A DNA stretch of 64,000 nucleotides from positions 99,882,991-99,946,990 of the forward strand of contig NC_080423.1 of NCBI RefSeq assembly GCF_029873635.1, read 5' to 3'. Below the pieces are notes generated by a model that had not been told where the DNA came from, searched no databases, and worked only from the letters and a program-made list of their open reading frames with translations. The translations under genes and the position numbers were made by a program. Shown here one piece after another: positions 12,801-26,900 of the stretch (the stretch's first letter is position 1; each line of letters begins with the position of its first letter). The DNA is from Malania oleifera. Its lineage: Eukaryota; Streptophyta; Magnoliopsida; Santalales; Ximeniaceae.

Positions 12801-15800
12801 TCAATATCCTGCAAATTTACCTTGTGTTACTTTTTCTGATGGATCCACCACTGCAGTCAAGGGAATTGGGGCTGTAAATCCCACTTCTTCTATTTCTCTT
12901 CCTTCAGTTTTATATATTTCCAAATTTCCTTTCAATCTTACGTCAGTTAGAAAAATTACTAAATCCATGAATTGTATAGTGACATTCTTCCCTGATTCTG
13001 TGGTAATTCAGGACTTGAAGACGAGGAAGACAATTGACGGAGGGCATGAAACTGGTGAACTCTATCACTTTGAGCTGCTATCTCCTTCTACCGCCTGCAC
13101 TGCTGCTGCCACACCTTTCCAAATTCATTATTGTTTGGGTCATCCTTCATTGGAAAAGTTAAAATGTCTTGTTCCTAGTTTGCGTTCTGTGTCTAGTCTC
13201 GATTGTGAGTCTTGTTAGTTGGGAAAGCACCATCATGTTTCTTTCGCTTCCTAAGTCAATAAATGGGCTGAAAGCCCTTTTATGTTAGTTCATTCAAACG
13301 TTTAAGGTCCTAGTAGGGTCTTGTCCTAGTTGGGTTTCCGGTACTTTGTAACCTTTGCGGATGATTATTCAAGAATGACTTGGTTATATTTAATAAAAGA
13401 CCATTCTAAGTTATTTCATGTATTTTGTGCCTTTTGATCTGAAATAAAGAACTCAATTCGGTTTGCTAGTTTGAATACTTCAAAGTGATAATGCTAAAGC
13501 GTTTTGCACAATTCACTACTTATATGACTCAGTTTGGTATTGTTCATCAATCATCTTGTGTCCACACTCCTCAACAAAATTGGGTTATAGAGCGGAAAAA
13601 TAGACATCTTCTTGAAATCACTCACACCTTACTTTATCAAATGCATGTACCTAAAGTGTTTTGGAGTGATGTTGTACTTACTGCTTGTTATCTTATCAAC
13701 AGAATGCCACCATCTATCCTTAGTGTTAAAATTCCTTACTCCATTCTCTTTCCTAATTCACCTTTATTTTCTCTTCCTCCTTGTATATTTGGGTGTGTGT
13801 CCTTTGTTCATCAACAAACTCCTAGGGTGGATAAGTTGGATCCCCATGCTATAAAATGTGTCTTTTTTAGCTACTTATATTCTCAAAAGGGATGTCGTTG
13901 TTACTGTCCTGTGCTGCATAGCTTCTTTGTTTCTACTGTTGTAACCTTCTTTAAGCCTACACCTTACTACACCCAATCACTGAGTGCTTCTAAGCTCAAT
14001 GAATCTCTTCCTTTGACTAATCTTCTAGATTCTACATTGTTGTCCTTGCCCAACCAACCATATTAGTCTCCATGTAATTTGAGTCCTCCTCCTCGTCTTG
14101 ACCATCCTAATTTGTAGGTGTATTCATGATGGTGGCTCCAAGGAAGAGAATCCCCTCTAGATTCTACTACCACGCATTTGGTTTCCTTCTCTGATGATCA
14201 TACTTCCCATGATGTTGATCCTCCTATTGTTGTTCAGAAAGGTAAAACGCACATGTGCTCAACACCCCATTTCCAACTATGTTTCTTATAATTCCTTATC
14301 ATCCTCCTCATATTGTTTTGTTAATGCTCTATCATCTACTACCGTTCCTAAATCTATTTCGAAACCCTTAGTCCATTCTGGGTGGAGGGCTGCTATGATT
14401 GAAGAGATGAACGCTTTACATGACTGTGGTACTTGGGACTTGGTACCTCTTCTACTGACAAGTCTATGGTTCTTTATTGCTAGATTTACATTGTGAAAGT
14501 CAACACCGATGATTACGTGGCTCATCTAAAGGCTCGTCTTGTTGCTAAGGGATACGTATGGATTATTCTGAAACTTTTTCTCCGATTGCCAAACTTATAG
14601 CAGTCGTGTTCATCTCCTTGACTACTACTTGTCACTAGCCTCTGCATCAACTAGATGTGAAAAATGTCTTCTTGCATGGTGCCCTTGAGGAGGAGGTTTA
14701 AATGGAGCAACCACCTAGGTCAGTTGCTCAGAGGGAGTCTGGCTTAGTGTGTCGGCTTAAGAAGGCTTTATATGGTTTAAAACAATCTCCCAGAGCATGG
14801 TTTTCTTCAACGGTGTGTTGTGGATCATTCTGTGTTTTATTGTCATACTTCATCAGGTAGGATCCTTCTAGTTGTTTATGTGGATGATATTGTTATTACA
14901 AGTGATGATGATAAAGGTATCCAGAGTCTCAAACGTTTTCTACAAACTAAGTTTCAGGCCAAAGATTTGGGACCGTTGAAATACTTATTGGGTATATAAG
15001 TATCTGGATCTCGTATCAAAACTGTTATGTCACAGAGGAAGTATGTTCTTGATTACTTGGATGAAACTGGCTTGTTGGGATCTAAACCGGTTGATACACC
15101 CATGAATCCTAACAACAAGTTAATGTCAAATATGGGTGATTTGCTACCCAATCCTAGACAATACCAAAGATTTGTTGGAAAAGCTGAATTATCTCACAAT
15201 TACTTGCCCGAATATATCTTTTGCAACAAGTGTTTTGAGTCAATTTCTAGATTCTTTGAGGACAAGTCATTGGGATGCAGTAATTCGTATCTTGAGATAT
15301 CTCAAAGGTGCACCTCAGAAAGGTCTTTTATGTCATGATCAAGGTCACACTCATATCCATGGATATACAGATGCAGATTGGTTTGGATCGCCTTCTGATC
15401 AAAGATCCACCACCAGGTACTGTATCTTGGTTGTGGTAATTTGGTTTCTTGGAAGAGTAAGAAACAAACTGCGATGACAAGGTCAAGTGTTGAATTAGAA
15501 TATAGAGTTATGGCTCACACTACTTGTGAACTTGTTTGGTTGAAGAACATGTTGGAGGAATTCGGTTTTTCGCATTCTCAGCTTATGAAATTGATGTATG
15601 ATAATCAAGTTGCTCTACATATTGCCTCCAACCCGGTCTTTCATGAGTAGACGAAGAACATTGAAGTTGATCGCCACTTTATTCAGGAGAAACTTGTGCA
15701 AAAGCTCATTACAACCACTTATGTAAAGTCAGACATGCAGCTTGCTGATTTGTTTACCAAAGCATTGGGGGGTGCCCGTGTTAAATTCATTTGTAACAAG

Positions 15801-17953
15801 CTAGGAGCATATGACATTTATGCCCCAGCAGGGAGTGTTAGAGGTTATATATGTCTTGTAGTATTATTATTATTGAGTGTGTTAGTATGTTAATTAGTGA
15901 GAGTTATAAGGATAATATAGTCATTAGAGAGTTAGTAAGGATATTATTGTCATTAGAATGTATTTAATTTGTATCATAAATTGAGGAAAAGACTTATCTT
16001 CAAGTTAGGTCATTCATTTTAATCTAATCTAAACACGTACCACTATTTATTATATTAATGAATCAAACTTTTTATCATTTAAAATTTTTTTTATTGAATC
16101 AAATCCTGTTGCACTATTATTTAACATTTATTCAGCTTTTAAAAATAATAATAATAATCACTAGAACCTCTTCGTAAAACACACATAATATCATTTCACC
16201 AGTTTGACCCACTGGTCCAACTGGCTTTTTGTTTCTTAGTTGTCAAGCATTCTAATCCTCATAACATAGCTGGTGTTATAATCATCCTACAAAACTTCCA
16301 TTTAAAATTTTAAGGTATTCTACAATCACAAAAGAGGCCCAAAGTACCTATCCATTCCAACCCTTTAACTGTATGCATCACTTCTTCTTCAATTTCTTCT
16401 TTCAACTTACATAATAGACACGATGTATCTAACAAATTTTACTATGCTGTCAATTACGTAATACAACCCTTACGCTCCACCCAAGCTTTTACCCAAGCTT
16501 GGGATGGGTTGTGTAGAAAACTCTAAAGTGCAACACAAATGGAGTGAAAATATATATATATATATATATATTTTGTGACCTTTTGGGCTCTGGTTACTGG
16601 GAGAGTGGATAGATGATTAATGGGTTGGAAGGGAGCTTACTTGTCCTTAGGGAGTCGTATTACTCTTATTAGAGCTTGTCTTTCTAATATCCTCATTTAT
16701 TTTTTGTTCCTTTTTAGAATTTCCAATTAGTGCTGCTGAGAGACTGCAGAGGATTATGTGGGATATTTTAAAATATTGTATGCATGATACTAAGAGAGAC
16801 CATCTTGTTAGCTGGGATGTTCTCCTATGTCAAAATGGGCTTCGGGCTTAGAAATTTGGTGTCTAAAAACATCAATCTGGTGGGAAATAATTATGGAGAT
16901 TCCCCTTAAAAGTCGATTCCCTATGGCAAAAGGTTACGAACAAGTATATTATTCATTGGAATGGGCAGGATGTCACAGGTATGCAGCAATGGTTCTCATG
17001 CAAGACCCTAGAAATTTGTTTCTCGAATTGCTCATTTTCCCCTTTTACCCATTTCAAGGGGGATAGAGCTAAAAATATTCAGTTTTGAGAAGATCCATGA
17101 GGATGATATTTCTTTGGAAGCACTGGTGCCTTGCCTTTTTAGGCTTTCATAATGCTCTAGTCACCTCGTTTTATTCTTTAGAAAAGAACTCTTTACTGGG
17201 ATTTCCATTTTTCAGAATCTAAATGAAAGAGGTTAATGAACTAGCTAATTTGTTCAGGGTTCTGGATTCATTTGTTCCTTAATTGATGAGTGATTCACGC
17301 ATTTGATTAGGGGATAATTCTAATTTCTTCTCTAGATTTTCTTTTTTAATCCAAGTAATTGAAATCTAGGAAACACACTTCTGGAAGCCTAACATGGCAG
17401 ATACTGACACCTGCCTGACATGTATCTGACATATGTCAGAAACTAATTAATTTATTTTATGTTTTGACATGGCTGAGACACTTCCCAACACTTCTGACAC
17501 AGTGAGGACACCTCTGCGACATTTATCGCACTGAAACAGAGCAGAGTTGAGAGACTGAGAGACAAGATTTTTCACATTGGAGTGGTTGGACCTTGGAGCC
17601 CTAGTGCCACTGTGCCAGCCTTGTAGAGCACCATTGTATCTCCAAGCCCCCAAAATCTCCCACCACTTCTCTAAAGCCATTGCCAGTTTGCCACCCTCTG
17701 TTAATATGTTTTTTAAAAATTAAAAATAAAAAAAAAAAAATATTGAGGAGCTATCCGTATTGCCCACCATCAGCCATGCCCTTGAGTTGTTTTTTATTGT
17801 TTGTCCAATACTCTATAATATGAAGGCAGTAGATGATTGAATAAGCATAGTTTGTAAAATAAATAATTGATAATTTTGCAAAAATGGTGATTATATTTCT
17901 TTTTAAGTCAAAATTACAACAATATGTCATCCAAGAGAAAAAACATGCTTACG

Positions 17954-17987
<34 letters not shown>

Positions 17988-20900
17988 TATCCCTCCCATG
18001 TTGTATCCACATTTTTTAAAAATTTCCCATATTGCGTGTCAGTGTTGTGTCATATCTGTGTCTAGTGTTGGTATCAGTTCTTCCTAGACTGAAATATTTG
18101 ACTTATATCCTTTGCCTCTTGAATAATGTTATATGGAAGGCTAAGATTCCTTTTATGATTAAAGCATTTACTTGGATGTTGACTCACAACAGGATTAAAA
18201 TGAAGGACCTAATGCAGGTGAGAAGACCCACTATATTAGTCCAGATATTCGCATTAAGCGTTTAGAATCTAAAAAGACAAATACACAAATTTTCGACATT
18301 GCCAGGTGTCTAAACAACTATGGGTAACACTTTTCTCCATGGTTGGAATAATGTTATATGGAAGGCTAAGGTTCCTTTTATGATTAAAGCATTTACTTGG
18401 ATGTTGACTCACAGTAGGATTAATATGAAGGACTTAATGCAGGTGAGGAGACCGACTAGAGTCCAGATATCGCATGAAGTGTTTAGATTCTAATAAGACA
18501 AATACATATTTTTTTCGACATTGCCAGGTGGCTAAACAACTATGGGTAACACTTTTCTCCATGGTTGATGAGACGTGGGTAACCCCACAAGCAGTAAATG
18601 CCTTCATGTTGGTAAACTTACGAGGTTTTGACAGGAGCAAGAAGGTAAAATTTGCTGGAGATGTGATCTGCTTACTGATTTTTGGACATGGTGGATTTGG
18701 AGGAATGCAAGAATTTCAAGTAAAAAGAGAATATCTTCCTGTTTTTGTTATGGAACAGAGCTATTTTTCTCTTCCTCTGGTCACTTTGTTTCAGGGATGT
18801 TTTGGAGCATTTCTTGGTCTATTTGCAAAGTGGTTCGAGAGCTGCCTTTTTGTACTGATAGGAGAATGACATGTTCTCCAAATACTGTACTTTCTCTCTT
18901 TATTATAAATTAGCTTCAATTATTATAGGAAAACAGAAAAACAAAAATGTGGTGGAGGATTAAGTTAGTTGGTTGGAAAGCATTTGGAAAGAGTAACGAT
19001 GCTAGTTGATTGTGGAGACATGTGGCTTTTGCTTTTTGTGGGGACTTTTGGATGGAAAGAAATGTGCGTGTTTTTCATGGAAAGGGTTTATCCTCATCAT
19101 AGCTCTGTGACAGAACTTGTTTCTGGACACAGCTGGTTGCTTTAAAGTGATTTGTTTTTCTGATTTCAAGCATGTTTGCAGGCTATTTTGATGTGATTTT
19201 CATTCTAATCATAAACATTTTTGGAGGATTTCTTATCCCCTACTGTGTACATTCTTATCTCTTAATAAATTTTCTTTTTTTCTCAAAAAAATATCCCCTT
19301 AGAGGGCAATTTTTTTACAATCTTTGAAGAAGGGGACATCTTGTGAATAGATGTTCCCTGCATAAACATTCAGTAGAAACCACACGACATTTGTTTCTGA
19401 TTTGTTGTGGACAAGACATGGATTCTGGATCTCTCCATCATGAGAGTAAAGTGGTGGGTTTCAGGTCTGTTGAAGGAGTGGGCATCCCCTGTGGTATGGA
19501 GAAGAACATGAGTGTTTTTTTGAGGTTGGAGGGGGGGAGCTATTGGATCTATCACTCGCACTATGTTTTAGTTGTTGTGGAAAGGGAGGACTAGGAATTT
19601 TTTTGAGTGAGGAAACTTCATGGCTAACTGTTAAAATTGATAGCTACAGATTCAAAGGTTTTGGTTTAGTGGGAAATAATATAGTAGGAATGCATTATGT
19701 AATTGATTTTATTGATTTTTTCGTCATGCATCAAACCAAAACCTTTTTACCGATTGATCCAATAGCTTCTTTTTTTTTTCTTTTGTTGTAGAAGTGCCAC
19801 TGGATCAATCATTCACATTCCATAATGAGCCATCTATGCTCTGTACATGGGTTGGCACCTCCTTGGTGCCCTTGGTGAATGCCTTGTGACTCTTTAACTG
19901 ATTAAAATAACAAATGGGAAAGCTATATAAAGGACCATTACTAGCAAAGGTGACCACATAATAGAGTTGACACACACAATCTGTCGGAGAGTAAGAGGCC
20001 CTATAAGGAATTGTCCCTTAATGTGCACGTTTTATGTCATGGCAGTGAGACCCCTACTCATATTTGTCCCTTAACGAGCATGTTTTATGTCATATTTGTT
20101 TGGAGAGAATTGGATATAACCAGTATCAGTGTAGGGGTTTGGAGAGAATTGGATAAATCCATAATCAGTAGGGGTTGCTCTTATTTCTTTTAGAGACGTT
20201 GGGAGGAGTAACAACGCTATTTGTATGTGGAAGTGTATGGTTTTTTCCATTCTGTGGGGATTTGGTTTGGAGAGTGATGTCTGTCTTTAATGGTAATGGT
20301 TTTTCAGAATTTTTGCACTGGTATAGGATCTGGTTCCATTCTCTTCAGGCCTTTTTCAGCCGGTTGCATTGTGGGGACTTCTTTCTCAGACTTCCAATGT
20401 GATAGGCAGGCTGTTTTGGCATGACTTTTACTTCCTTCTTTTTAATTGTATTTTTTTGTTCTTTGAGAGGATTTTTTATCCTCAGCATTGTGTATTCTTT
20501 AATTTATTTTCTCTAAATGAAATTTATTTTTTTATCCCAAAAAGAAAAGATATTCGAAGGTGGTCATGTTTCCATAGAATCAAGATGAACCTCAGAAGTT
20601 TTATAACAGCAACAACAGATCCTTATGATAAAATCTTCATAAAAAAACTTTCTTTGGACTGCTTTAGACATTCCCAAATCCCAAGTAAGACATTCTCTTC
20701 GGCAGGCAGTTCAATCTCTATAAGTTATTTGAAAGATACAATCCAACGCTAAGTTATTCCAGCAACAACACCTCCTGAAAAGAGAGTTTCACTCTTTTTG
20801 TTTTTCCCAAGGTAAAGAACACATGCAACTGAAAACACACCAAACTACCCTTAAGCATAGTCAAAGCCGCCACCCTCTGGGGTGCCAGGAGATGCACCAT

Positions 20901-23900
20901 TGAACCAAAAGCCTACACTCAAGACATTAATTACTATTATTATATAATTCTAGACACTAATTTACAAGTAGTACGTAATTTTATAATTTTGATAAGTGCT
21001 CTAATAGTAGTACATATTTAACTTGCAATAGCAGAAACTAGTCAATACCTGACCAAATGGACTAAACAGTTGTCTTAGATCTTTCTCTGTCGCCTCAAAA
21101 GCTACATTTCTCACTATTAATTTTGTTGAACTCTTATCCTTTTCAACTCTTTTCTGAACTTGTTCATCCTTCTTGGCATGACAAAGTTGCAAGATAAGAG
21201 CATGCCCATCCAAAATAGTCCCCTAGAATAGAAAAGTTAAATTAGTTTTTCTGATGAAAAGAAAAGTTAAATTAGTTAGACTCCAAACACTATAGCATAT
21301 GCAAATGATGTTGATAGAAATCAATGGCTAACATGGCATTTCACCTGTAAATCCCTGCAGATATTAGCAGCTGTTTCCACAGAATCAAACTCTATAAAAC
21401 CAAAACCCATAGAAACATTCTTCCCATTTTTCAAGTGCTTTTTTACCTGCACATGGATAGAACAGAATTATAACATGAGAGAAGAAAGCACTCAAATTAT
21501 GCATTTTACAGATTTTAGGGACCAGGTTATGTTTAATTTGCAGAATGGAAAGGGGTCAGAATGGAATAGCTATTGAAAAGGGATATAGGAGTTTACGAAG
21601 AAGAAGGTGGTGCCTATATTAATGACTCTGTAAAAGTTAGTCTTATTCAAACCAAAATGGGATAGATAAGGAATGACCATTCCCAAATCTCACCAAAGGA
21701 GCAATATCTATTTCCATGCTATTCAATGTTGGCTGGAATAACATCAACTTTGACGTGATAATTTGTCTTAGGGTGGCATTGTCTCTATTTGAAAACTATT
21801 ATATCTCAATAGACTAGCTATCCCATTTCTACTTTATTCTGAGAACTAAATTCAATGTAAAAGAATTACCCTGACACTCAAGATTCTTCCTTCCTTTGTG
21901 TGGTAAATAAAATGCGTCTTCAAATTCTCATCAGATGTCTTAAAATTGAGATTCTTGACAAATAGAGATCGTGACTGCAGCATGAAGAAAGGAAGAATGA
22001 GCAATTAACATGATTTCAAGAACAACCTTACTTTTTGATAATCCAATATCAATCTAAGGAACTTATAAGCATGCAAACAACATTTTACCACTATATATAG
22101 AGCAAAATAATTCAAGAAACATATGATTGTCATTATGGTACAAATGTAAACAAGCAGCAAACATACATAAAACTCATTCTTGAAAAAACTGTGTCCAGTT
22201 AGCTGTTTGTTTCTGTTTCACTTTCCACTTTCTATAGCCTGATTAATTGAACACATTTGGCAACACATACGTCTGCACCAAAACATGCTTATGCTTTAGA
22301 AATATATAGCAATAGCAATGCATTTCCAAACGTGTATCAAGTTTTTTTTTAGGAAATAAAAGCAAACCAAAACCTAGAAACAGAAACAACACAAACAAAA
22401 AGCTTTTTCTGTATTATTTTATTTCTTTGTTTTTCATTTTTGAAAATGATAGCAAACAGGCCCTCAGAACTGCTATTCAAACCTTAAGATCCTGCTTTCA
22501 ATAATTTAAAACTGTGATTCATAAAAATTCAAAATTGTGACTTCTACATATAGCAATTACATGCATAATGTGACACATTTAAATTGATAGTAACAAATGA
22601 ATAATTCCCTACACATTTCAACTACATATTTATCGCACTCAGCATATAAATATCACACCTTCATTTCTATCATTTCTTTTGCATTAGATTTTTATGACAA
22701 AAAAGAATGCTCCAATAGTATGCCATATTGATGTGGCATGATAGCCTTGTGCACTGGGTTCCTTTTTTTCTTTTTTTAACAAAAGAAACCAAGAGAAGAA
22801 GGCATGCAGTGCACATGCAGCATTACGTTAGCCAAGACAATCTGCAGAGGGTGAAAAATATAACAGGAGGGAGGAGAGAGAGAGAGGAAAATGGTAAAAT
22901 TAACTCATATGGACTTGCCACCAATAAAGTCTCAAGGTACCTTATGTCCATGACCAATTACCTTATACTTACCTCCATATGGCTAGGCTTACCAAACAGT
23001 TTACAGGCAAAAAAAATACAGCATATGGATAAAACTACAGACCAACTATAGACGAGAAGTAGAAAAATAATAAAGAACAGAATGATTTTCAAAAAATGCC
23101 AAACCTCAACTCTATCTGGATCAATATCCACATCTAATATTCCTTCCACACCTTGCTCTAACAAAACCCGCTTGGCATCGTGTTCACCAACTATAGCACT
23201 AGCCTTTGGATCACTATCCGGCTTTGGACTTTGACTGAGAATATCTCCAGGAGCCCATTCCAAATATAAAGGAGCATCCCTGAATTAAGGTAAAGAAAAT
23301 ATGTTTTATTTTCCTGATTAAACACTCAGAATAGCAAATATCCTCAACAGTTCAATACAGCATTTATTAGGAAAAAAAAACAATAATCATAGTAATAAAA
23401 TGATTAACTCCACCTATGATGCACTTAATGTCCTAATCTTTTCACACACAACCGGTCTCAAGCCCGAGTAAAGGAAGAGGGTTGCGTAAGGTAGCTGACA
23501 GTCAACGTAAAACTTGTCAGATCATTATGATATGAATCCTTACCGAACATTCGCTAGGGCACCCCTATGAGCAACAAGTTGCACTTATACCACTCAGGTG
23601 TAGGAAAAAGTGAGAGGGGGCGGGCAAGGTTGTCGCCCCGAAGTGACATGCCGTGTTGGAGCCTAGGTACGGTGTCAAATATGCAAGGGTTCCCATATCA
23701 TTTTGGACATGGGCGGGTAAAAAAGTTAGTTCAAGAGACTAGAATTAGATTAGCAACTTGGAATATAGGTACACTTACGAATAAAAGCATGGAAATTGTA
23801 GACACAATGATTTGACAAAAAATTAATATAATCAGCTTTCAAGAAACTAAGTGGGTGGGGGAGAAAGCTAGAGAAATTGATCAATTAAGATTGAAACTTT

Positions 23901-26900
23901 GTTACACTGGAAAAGAAAAATATAAGAACGGGGTAAGAATTATTGTAGACAAAAACTTAAAAGATAGCGTTATAGATGTACATAGAGTAGGGATAGAATT
24001 ATAAAAATTAACATGGTCTCAGGCCAAGAGATAATAAATATCATTGGTGCTTATGCTCCTCAAGTAGGCTTAGCAGAAAACCTTAAGAGACGATTTTGGG
24101 AAGATATAGACAGTATTATACAAGGCATATTAGGAACTGAGAAAATATTCATAGGAGCATATCTAAATGGACACGTTGGAAGTGATAATCAAGGTTATGA
24201 GAGGATACATGGAGGATATGGATATGGAAACAAAAATGAGTCTGGGGAGATGATCATAGACTTCGCTATGTTATATGATTTTATTACAATGAATACTTGC
24301 TTTAAGAAAAGTAAAGAACACTTAACAACCTTCAAAAATGGACAAAATAAAAGTCAAATAGATTTGTTTTTAATTAGGATGGTAGATCGTTTATCATGTA
24401 GGGATTATAAAGTTATCCCAAGTGAAAGCTTAACCACACAACATAGAATTTTAGTATTAGATATATGTATTAAAAAATGGAAGAAAAAAGATAAAATAAA
24501 CCAATGTAAGAGAACTAGGCAGTGGAACCTAAAAGGAGAAAATATAATAAAATTAAAAGATAAATTATCAAAGATGGTGATTGGACTATAGAGGATGGTA
24601 TAGACACAAATACTCTTTGAAGTAAGATGGCAAGCTCTATCAAAAATATAGCAAAAAAGATTTTAGGTGATCCAAGAGGAAGATTCTTGAATAACAAAGG
24701 AAGTTGGTGGTGGGATCAAGATGTCCAAAAATCCGAAAAGACAGAAAGAACTTGGTATAAAACAAGGCAAAAATGTAGAAACATGGATAACTTTGAAAAG
24801 TATAAAGGGGCGAGAAAAGAAGCAAAAAAGACCGTTAGTGAAGCTAAACATAGATCATTTAATAATTTGTATGATAGATTAGATACAAAAGAAAGGGGAG
24901 ATAAATTTAAACTTGTTGGAGGTAAAAAAAGAAAGGGTAAGGACTTAGGTAATGTAAAATGTATAAAAAGTGAGGATGATATTGTCTTGGTTAAGGAAGG
25001 CAGCATAAAAGAAATATGGCAAAGTTACTTTAGTAAGCTATTTAATAAAAACCAAATACAAAGCTTAAACTTAGAATTGACAAATGAGGAAAAGACTAAA
25101 AAATAAAATTAGATATATTTGCTAGATTAGAGTTAACGAAATTAAGTTTGCGCTAAAAAAGAAGAAAAATATAAAAGCTATAGGACCAAATAACATCCCA
25201 ATTGAAGTTTGGAAATGCTTAGGTGAAAACTGAATTATATGATTAACTAATTTATTTAACACAATTATGAAAACTAAGAAATTGCCAAATGAATGAAGGA
25301 AAAGCACTTTAATACCTATATACAAAAATAAAGGAGATATTCAAAATTGTAATAACTATTATGGAATTAAATTATGAGTCATACGATGAAACTGTGGAAA
25401 AAGGTAGTTTGAACAAAGATTAAGGCTAGAAACAAGGGTCTTAGAAAATCAATTTGGCTTTATACCTGGGAGATCTACTACAGAAGCTATATATCTTTTA
25501 AGAAGATTAATGGAAAAGTTTAGGGAAAAGAATAGGGACTTGCATATGGTATTTATTGACTTAGAGAAAGCATATAATAGGGTACCTAAGGAGTTCTATG
25601 GTGGGTTCTAGAAAAAATGGTGTATGTAATAGGTATACTGATGTCATGATATGTACAATGGAGTAATGACAAGTGTAAGGACTATAGGAGGAGAGACTAG
25701 AGCATTTCCAATCACAATAAGTGTACATCAAGGATCTACTTTGAGTCCTCATCTTTTTGCTTTAGTGATAAATCAATTGATTAGGAATATCCAAAATGAG
25801 GTTCCATGGCATACATTATTTGCAAATGATATTGTATTAATTGATGAAACTAGAGGTAGAGTAGATTCTAGTTTGGAATTATGGAGAGAAGTTTATTATC
25901 TAGAGGCTTTAGGATAAATATAAATAAGACAAAATATATAAAATGTAATTTCAATAATAATAGGAGGAATATTAGAAACAAAATTAAAGTTGACGATGAA
26001 GAAATAAATAGCACTAGTAGATTTTGATACCTTGGATCTATCATGCATGCTAAAGAAGAAATTGAAGAGGATATAATGCATAAAGTTAAAGCAAGTTGGG
26101 TAAAATAGAGAAGTGCTTCAAGTGTGCTTTGTGATCGTTAAATACTCTTAAAATTAAAAAGGAAGTATTATAGGACAACTATAAGGCCAATTATGCTATA
26201 TGGATCACAATGTTAGGTGCTAAGAAACAACATACCCAAAAAGTAAAAGTTGCCAAGATGAGAATGCTTAGATGGATGAGTGGTATAAAATTGAAAGATA
26301 AAATTAAGAAATGAACATATTTGCGGTAAGTTAGACGTAGATCCTATAGAAGAAGATAAGGAAGGGACGACTTACATGGTTTGAGCACTTGCAACATAGG
26401 CCACATAATGCGCCAGTGAGGAAGAATGAGTTAGTTATGGTAAGGGATGGTAGAAGGGGTAGGGGTAGATCTAAAATAACTTGGAATGAGATAATGAGTA
26501 AGGATTTAGTAGCCTTGAATTAGTCGAAAGAAATTATCCATGATCGCATAAATTGGCAAAAAATGATTCATATAGTCGAACCCACCTAATAAGACTTAAG
26601 GCTTGGTTTTGGTGTTGTTGTTATAGCTACATTGCCTACAAAGGTGTTATAATAAGAATTGCGCTGCTTCACATGTTTACCACTTGACTTGTGATTGCCT
26701 TCACATTTGCTTACTGCTTCCACTTACTTTGTATTCAATGGTTATGAATTTGTTCTTGTGGTGAACTCGCACTTTACTTACCTAGTTAAGCTTCTATGCT
26801 ACAATAGTGCCACATAGACCTTTGCATGGTATGAAGTGTTTGGCCTATGACAAGAAGGCATACCACCCAAGTGAGAACAGATCCAAAGGAGGGCATCAGT

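Larger units (their letters stand above)
10802..16035 (+). mobile_element. Ty1-copia LTR retrotransposon, two LTRs, decayed
   Basis: The 5' LTR is 10,802-10,972 and the 3' LTR 15,836-16,035, both starting TGTTA(A/G)AGGTTATATATG. A primer-binding site, gag, protease, integrase, RT and RNase H occur in copia order between them. Possible TSDs are CCTAC (10,797-10,801) and CGTAC (16,036-16,040), one mismatch. Element length is 5.2 kb, normal for copia. It lies in intron 13 in sense opposite to the host gene. Several frameshifts and stops make it non-autonomous. Confidence 0.9.
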
